From: Rhodocyclaceae bacterium
Lineage (GTDB): Bacteria > Pseudomonadota > Gammaproteobacteria > Burkholderiales > Usitatibacteraceae
Direction: 5' to 3'
Assembly (NCBI GenBank): GCA_020247395.1
Contig: JADCJC010000055.1
Coordinates: 62,001 to 126,000, forward strand
Length of the DNA: 64,000 nucleotides
In this document: positions 59,308 to 64,000 of the stretch, one piece after another
How positions within the stretch are numbered: the first letter of the stretch is position 1
Layout: each line of letters opens with the position of its first letter
The notes under the pieces: model-generated
What the model saw: the letters and a program-made list of their open reading frames with translations, nothing else
What the model was told of the DNA's origin: nothing
The model's database searches: none
Program-made: the position numbers and the translations under genes

Positions 59308-60318
59308 TCAGTCTAGCTTGACCTTCGCTTTCACCACCGCCGACTGCCAGCGAGCGCTCTGTGATTTGAGAAATGCCGAGAACGCAGCGGGATCGAGGTA
59401 AGCCGGGTCTGCACCTTGCTGGATCATCTTCGCTTTCACTTCTTCGGCGTTAAGCGCTTTTTGAAATGCATCGCTCAACTTAGCCAGAATATCTTTCGGC
59501 AGGTTAGGCGGTGCGAGCACACCGTAGAAACCGACGATTTCAAAGTTTTTCACACCCGCTTCCGCCATTGTCGGTACGTCGGGAATGGCGTTGTTACGTT
59601 CTTTGCCGGTCATGGCTAGTGCGCGGACTTTTCCAGCCTTCACATATTGCGCAACTTGGGGCACGGACTCTGCCATAAACTGCACCTGGCCGGCGAGCAA
59701 ATCCGTGAATGCGGGAGCGCTGCCCTTGTACGGAATGTGGGTCATCTGAATGCCCGCGGCATCTTCCAGCATTTCCGGTACGAGGTGCGAGATGCCGCCG
59801 TTGCCGGCCGAGCCGTAATTCACTGCGGTTGGGTTTTTCTTGGCGTGGGCGATGAATTCGCCGAGTGTCTTTGCCGGAAAGTCTTTGGTGACGACTAATG
59901 CGAGCGGTTGCTGCGCCGTGCGCGCGACCGGCGTGAAATCACGCAATGTGTCGTAAATGTTCTTGGTATAGACGAAGGGGTTGATGACCATCGTACCGGT
60001 GTTCGCCATCAACAAGGTGTATCCATCTGCCGGGGATTTGCTCACTTCATTCGCGCCGATCGTGCCGCCAGCACCAGGTTTGTAATCAACGATGATGGGT
60101 TGCCCCAATGTCTTTTGCAATTGGTCGGTCAGCACACGGGCGTGTGTGTCGAGCGGACCACCCGGCGGAAAGCCGATGATGAGCTTGATCGGCTTCGTCG
60201 GGAAGGTCGTTTGCCCCTGAGCCGTCGCCTTTGAAGCGATGCCTGTTGCAAAGTAAAGGACCGCGAATCCGGCGGCGAGTAGCGTGCGACGTTTAGCGTT
60301 TTGTTTGATGAATTGCAT
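59308..60318 (-). CDS. Tripartite tricarboxylate transporter substrate-binding protein (Bug/TctC)
   Basis: A periplasmic binding protein of 336 residues. A signal peptide of about 33 residues (ending near ASKATAQG) is followed by FPTKPIKLIIGFPPGGPLD, the Bug-family signature, and later YKPGAGGTIGANEV. Such proteins bind carboxylates or aromatics for TctAB permeases, and no permease gene is adjacent. The Shine-Dalgarno GGAGGAAAC is perfect. Expansions of this family are typical of Burkholderiales. The ligand is unknown. Confidence 0.92.
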   Translation of the reverse strand: MQFIKQNAKRRTLLAAGFAVLYFATGIASKATAQGQTTFPTKPIKLIIGFPPGGPLDTHARVLTDQLQKTLGQPIIVDYKPGAGGTIGANEVSKSPADGYTLLMANTGTMVINPFVYTKNIYDTLRDFTPVARTAQQPLALVVTKDFPAKTLGEFIAHAKKNPTAVNYGSAGNGGISHLVPEMLEDAAGIQMTHIPYKGSAPAFTDLLAGQVQFMAESVPQVAQYVKAGKVRALAMTGKERNNAIPDVPTMAEAGVKNFEIVGFYGVLAPPNLPKDILAKLSDAFQKALNAEEVKAKMIQQGADPAYLDPAAFSAFLKSQSARWQSAVVKAKVKLD

Positions 60319-60337
60319 GTTTCCTCCGAATGTATTC

Positions 60338-62110
60338 CTATTTTTGCGCGGCCCAAGAATCCTTCAGCGTGACCGCGCGATTCCATACGGGGCGCCCCGC
60401 TGTCGATTCAACACGATCGGCGACAAAGTACCCATGACGTTCAAACTGAAAGCGGTCATCTGGCTGCACTTCCAGCAGTGACGGCTCCAGATACGCAGAG
60501 ATTACCGTCTTTGAATTCGGATTGAGGTCGTCAAGGAAGTTGTCGCTGTTACGCCCGGGATGCGGCGCCTTGAACAAACGATCAAACAGGCGCACCTCGG
60601 CGGCGTGTGCGTGTTTAGCCGAGAGCCAATGGATGTTGCCCTTGACCTTCACGCTGTCTGCGCCCGCGCTGCCTGACTTGGTTTCTGGCAAATACTCCGC
60701 GAGGACTTTGATGACATTTCCGGCATGATCCTTTTCACAGCCGGTGCATCTGATCACATACGCATAGCGCAGCCGCACGCTGTTGCCGGGAAACAAGCGG
60801 AAAAATCCTTTTGGCGGCGTCTCTTCGAAGTCTTCCCGCTCAATCCACAACTCGCGCGAGAATGGGACTTCGCGTTTGCCGGTTTCCGGCTGTTGTGGGT
60901 GATTCGGTGCCAGACACATTTCAGCGGCGGCGGCGTCGTAATTGGTGATTTCAAGTTTGAGCGGATTCAACACTGCCACACGGCGCAAGCATGCATCGTT
61001 CATCACTTCGCGCTGGCAGTCTTCCAACACCGTGAGGTCGATCCACGAATCGGCTTTGGATACGCCGATGCGCTCGGCGAACAACTGGAACCCCTCTGGC
61101 GCAAAGCCGCGACGACGTGCGCCGACGATGGTCGGCATACGCGGATCATCCCAGCCTTCAACATGATGTTGATCGACCAATTGTTTCAGGTAACGCTTGC
61201 TGGTAATGATGTAGGTGAGGTTGAGGCGCGAGAATTCGATTTGCTTGGGCAGCGGCTTTAGCAGTTCGCCGACTTCCGCAAGCTTTGCGAGCAGCCAGTC
61301 GTACCAGGGGCGCTGATCTTCAAACTCAAGTGTGCAGATTGAATGCGTAATGTTTTCCAGCGCGTCCTCGATCGGATGAGCGTAGGCGTACATCGGATAG
61401 ATATGCCACTTGCCTCCTTGGCGGTGATGATGCGCATGCTTGATGCGGTAGATCGCCGGGTCGCGCAGATTGATGTTGGGCGATGCCATGTCGATTTTGG
61501 CGCGAAGCACATGCGAGCCTTCGGCGTGAAGCCCGTCGCGCATCTCGCGGAAAAGTCTCAGGTTCTCGTCGACTGTGCGGTCGCGGAATGGCGACGGCGT
61601 GCCGGGCTCAGTTAATGTGCCGCGGTTGGCGCGCATTTCCTCGGCGGACTGCGAATCCACATAGGCGTGGCCGTGTTCGATCAAATGCTCGGCGAAACGA
61701 TACATCCAATCGAAGTAGTCGCTCGCGAAATAGATCGGGGCGTCGGGATTGTCCGGTGCCGACTGTCCTCCCAGCCAACGCACCGCATCGACAATGCCGT
61801 CGACAAATTCTTGTTCTTCCTTTTCGGGATTGGTGTCGTCGAACCGAAGGTGGCAGATGCCGCCATAATCACGGGCGAGATTGAAGTTCAGCAACACCGA
61901 CTTCGCATGGCCGTAGTGCAGATAGCCATTCGGCTCTGGCGGAAAGCGCGTGCGAATTCTTGCGGTATCCGGAGGTGCGTCCTTTTGCTCCGCAGCTGTA
62001 CCGGGGCGACCGCACCACTTGCGGTCGGCGAAGGCATTGGCGGCGAGATCCGCGTCGATGATGTTGCGGATGAAGTTTGTGGCGTGGGGTGCGGTTGGTT
62101 CGTTTGACAT
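60338..62110 (-). CDS. glnS: Glutaminyl-tRNA synthetase GlnS
   Basis: Class I aminoacyl-tRNA synthetase of 590 residues. The HIGH motif is HYGH at about 65-68, after FPPEPNGYL, and the KMSKS equivalent is ITSKR ahead of VEGWDDPRMPTI. The frame is open upstream to 62239, but ATG 62110 (MSNEPTAPHATNFIRN) fits the family N-terminus. It lies 20 bases before the TctC gene in the same direction. Confidence 0.96.
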   Translation of the reverse strand: MSNEPTAPHATNFIRNIIDADLAANAFADRKWCGRPGTAAEQKDAPPDTARIRTRFPPEPNGYLHYGHAKSVLLNFNLARDYGGICHLRFDDTNPEKEEQEFVDGIVDAVRWLGGQSAPDNPDAPIYFASDYFDWMYRFAEHLIEHGHAYVDSQSAEEMRANRGTLTEPGTPSPFRDRTVDENLRLFREMRDGLHAEGSHVLRAKIDMASPNINLRDPAIYRIKHAHHHRQGGKWHIYPMYAYAHPIEDALENITHSICTLEFEDQRPWYDWLLAKLAEVGELLKPLPKQIEFSRLNLTYIITSKRYLKQLVDQHHVEGWDDPRMPTIVGARRRGFAPEGFQLFAERIGVSKADSWIDLTVLEDCQREVMNDACLRRVAVLNPLKLEITNYDAAAAEMCLAPNHPQQPETGKREVPFSRELWIEREDFEETPPKGFFRLFPGNSVRLRYAYVIRCTGCEKDHAGNVIKVLAEYLPETKSGSAGADSVKVKGNIHWLSAKHAHAAEVRLFDRLFKAPHPGRNSDNFLDDLNPNSKTVISAYLEPSLLEVQPDDRFQFERHGYFVADRVESTAGRPVWNRAVTLKDSWAAQK

Positions 62111-62274
62111 TATGGTTTGGATAGGAAAACGATTTGCGACGCGCAGATAGCGACAGCCAAAGTCTATTTTCGCTTGGTTTTGAGCAAACTGCGGCGGCGC
62201 AACGAAACAATCGTCTGGGCTGAAATGGCCGAAGTGCAATAGGGACGGGAAGTTTCAGCGCAAAATGGCTGGAA

Positions 62275-63570
62275 CTACCCGCCGAATGGCGACTTCGCGT
62301 CTGAGGTCAATGCTACCGCGCGACCACGTGATTCATTCACTCGCAGTAGCGCAACAATCGCCGCAATAAAAAAAACGCCCGTGATCAGCATCGCTAGCCG
62401 GTGATTGCCGCCAGACGCCCACGACACCGCGCCGTAGGTCAGCGGTCCGGCGATGGCGGCAAGACGGGTAGCCACGCCCCACAGACCGAAGAACTCGGCA
62501 GCCCGATCTATCGGCGAGAAAAACGCCACCATCGCGCGGCCGGCCGATTGACTCGAACCCATGGCGACACCGGCCAGATTCGCCGCCACCCAAAACAACG
62601 TCGGCGTAGTGGCGAACCACGCGAACAACACCATCACAATCCAAATCAGCAGCGTCACCATCAATGCCCGCTTCTTGCCGATGGCGTCTTGCACGTAACC
62701 AAAGCCGAACGCGCCGATGCAGGCGGTGATATTGACCACCAATACCAGCATCAACGTTTCGGTGGTCTTAAATCCCATTACCTCTTGGGCGTAGATCGCG
62801 GCGAGTGTGATGATCGTGGCCACCCCCGCTTGATAAAACGCGCCGCAGATAAACATGGCGACTAGGTCTTTGTATCGAGCAGCATCGCGCGCGGTGTGTA
62901 CGAGCCGCGCCCAAGCAGTCGCGCTCGACACCGCAGTGGGGCTGGCACGTTCCTTAAGCCAAATGAAGGTGACGATTGCGCCCGCTGAGTAGACTGCGGC
63001 CGTGATGAGGTTCGTCATCGGCACGGCATCCGAGGTGGTGCCGCTGCGCGATTCTGCGGTCATGATCCAGGCGAGGCAGAGCCCCAGCGCAAGCAACCCG
63101 CCTACATAACCTAAGCTCCAGCCCCAACCGGAGACTTTGCCCATCGCCCCCGGAGCCGCAAGTTCGGGCAAAAACGCCGCGGTGATGTTCTCGCCGATGG
63201 CGTAACAAAAATTGGAAATGATGACGAGTGCAGCCGCGAGCGCAAGGTCGCCGGATGTCGCCGCATAAAGGCCCGCCGTGGAAGCCACACAGCCTGTTGT
63301 CACCAGCATCAGCACACGTTTTTTGGCGGCGTGTGCGTCTGCATAGGCGCCGATGATCGGGCCGAGTACCATGACACCAAGGTAGGAGACGGCAAGCGTT
63401 GCAGTCCAAGCAAAAGTTGCCCACGGCGCGCCGTTGCAAATCACAGAAACGAAGTAGGCGTTAAACACCGCTGTCAAGACTACGGTCGTATAGCCAGAAT
63501 TGGCGAAGTCGTACATCGCCCACGCAAATACTTCGCGCTTGGCAACGCCAGGATTCAGCGCTGTCCTCAT
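62275..63570 (-). CDS. UMF1/Atg22-like MFS transporter
   Basis: A 431-residue, 12-helix permease. The N-terminal block REVFAWAMYDFANSGYTTVV is the signature of the UMF1 family (Atg22-related MFS). Members are putative amino-acid or nutrient exporters, and the substrate is unknown. It is 164 bases upstream of glnS in the same direction. Confidence 0.88.
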   Translation of the reverse strand: MRTALNPGVAKREVFAWAMYDFANSGYTTVVLTAVFNAYFVSVICNGAPWATFAWTATLAVSYLGVMVLGPIIGAYADAHAAKKRVLMLVTTGCVASTAGLYAATSGDLALAAALVIISNFCYAIGENITAAFLPELAAPGAMGKVSGWGWSLGYVGGLLALGLCLAWIMTAESRSGTTSDAVPMTNLITAAVYSAGAIVTFIWLKERASPTAVSSATAWARLVHTARDAARYKDLVAMFICGAFYQAGVATIITLAAIYAQEVMGFKTTETLMLVLVVNITACIGAFGFGYVQDAIGKKRALMVTLLIWIVMVLFAWFATTPTLFWVAANLAGVAMGSSQSAGRAMVAFFSPIDRAAEFFGLWGVATRLAAIAGPLTYGAVSWASGGNHRLAMLITGVFFIAAIVALLRVNESRGRAVALTSDAKSPFGG

Positions 63571-64000
63571 CTATGCTGCCGAGGCGTATTGATTATTGGG
63601 TGAGGACTCATTTGTGTTGGATAAACCTGTTTCCGCATGTTCTTTATTTGCGCCGATCAAACGTCTTCGGACGGATAATCGCCTGAACATGGCCGCAGCG
63701 CAATCCCTACGAGATAGCACACCGCGTTGACTTGTGGCAAAAAGTGATGTTTTTTGGCAAGCGTTGCTAACGGGTTAACCGAAAAGCAATCGCGCGTCCT
63801 ATCACCCGCTCGCGCGGCTTCGCGGTCGAATCGCGCCGATCGCGGACGCGAGCGTTTTGGTGAGTCTGTAGATGCTTAAACGCCGCCGACATCAGCGTGT
63901 GATTGATGCCGTGTTGTCGTGTCTTCATTCGATTGGCGCGCCCGGCGGTGCCCAACACACTGCCCGCCAGAAACGACAATGCACCCGGTGGGTGCATTGT
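63571..64000. other. Right-end region with no supported gene; terminal hairpin
   Basis: No convincing gene is visible. The only sizeable frame (63767-63997, minus) is Arg/His-rich, lacks any recognised motif and may be the shadow of something beyond the edge. At 63976-64000 ACAATGCACCC-GGT-GGGTGCATTGT forms a perfect 11-bp stem with a 3-base loop that touches the window end. It could be a terminator or a REP-type repeat. Confidence 0.5.

Noticed and set aside
63767-63997. 76-aa minus-strand frame at the window end
   Set aside because: Arg/His-rich with no recognised motif; runs into the perfect hairpin. Left as unassigned.

Overview
The window is a nearly complete photosynthesis gene cluster (PGC) of a purple, bacteriochlorophyll-a-making proteobacterium, with housekeeping genes on its right side. 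The best guess is a betaproteobacterium of the Burkholderiales, near the Rubrivivax/Rhodoferax type. The signs are a PufC tetraheme cytochrome, a spheroidene-type crtCDEF set, only the O2-dependent cyclase AcsF, an LH2 alpha chain with a long Ala/Pro tail, a Bug/TctC binding protein and a DUF3422 protein. The assignment is inferred from gene content, not from a marker-gene tree.

Left flank (1-4.85 kb): the end of a LytS-type kinase and its LytTR regulator, a P450/ATP-grasp pair on the minus strand, and a divergent small membrane protein.

PGC part 1 (4.9-19.0 kb, plus strand apart from crtC): crtD, a tiny membrane ORF, crtC (minus), then one long run crtE-crtF-bchCXYZ-pufQBALMC with stop/start overlaps at most junctions. 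This run makes the carotenoid precursor, reduces chlorophyllide, and encodes LH1, the reaction centre L and M chains and the bound cytochrome. A PucC-type transporter follows and faces a minus-strand pucBA pair (LH2).

PGC part 2 (21.3-35.7 kb, minus strand): bchF-bchN-bchB-bchH-bchL-bchM-lhaA-puhA-puhB-puhC-acsF-puhE, covering Mg chelation, methylation, ring closure, dark protochlorophyllide reduction and reaction-centre assembly.

PGC part 3 (35.7-42.4 kb, plus strand): aerR/ppaA, ppsR, bchG, a third PucC-family gene and bchP. Five perfect TGT-N12-ACA boxes, the PpsR/CrtJ operator, lie at the crtC/crtE, bchC and bchF/aerR promoters. The PGC therefore carries its own repressor, the antirepressor-like B12 protein and their targets. 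bchI, bchD, bchO, crtB, crtI and crtA are not in the window and should lie elsewhere.

Right flank (42.5-64 kb): a DUF3422 pair, an inverted-repeat element, tRNA-Val(CAC), an RsuA/RluF-type pseudouridine synthase, a PLP amino-acid decarboxylase, an old-yellow-enzyme reductase, a tandem glycine riboswitch driving gcvT-gcvH-gcvP, a Cache/PAS histidine kinase, a secreted unknown protein, a PaiB relic, a TctC binding protein, glnS and an MFS exporter.

The most notable observations are the LH2 alpha chain with Phe44-Leu45, the signature of blue-shifted B800-820 antennae; a PpsR that keeps only the HTH cysteine; and an uncharacterised P450/ATP-grasp pair beside the carotenoid genes with a symmetric 10-bp inverted repeat in its divergent promoter.
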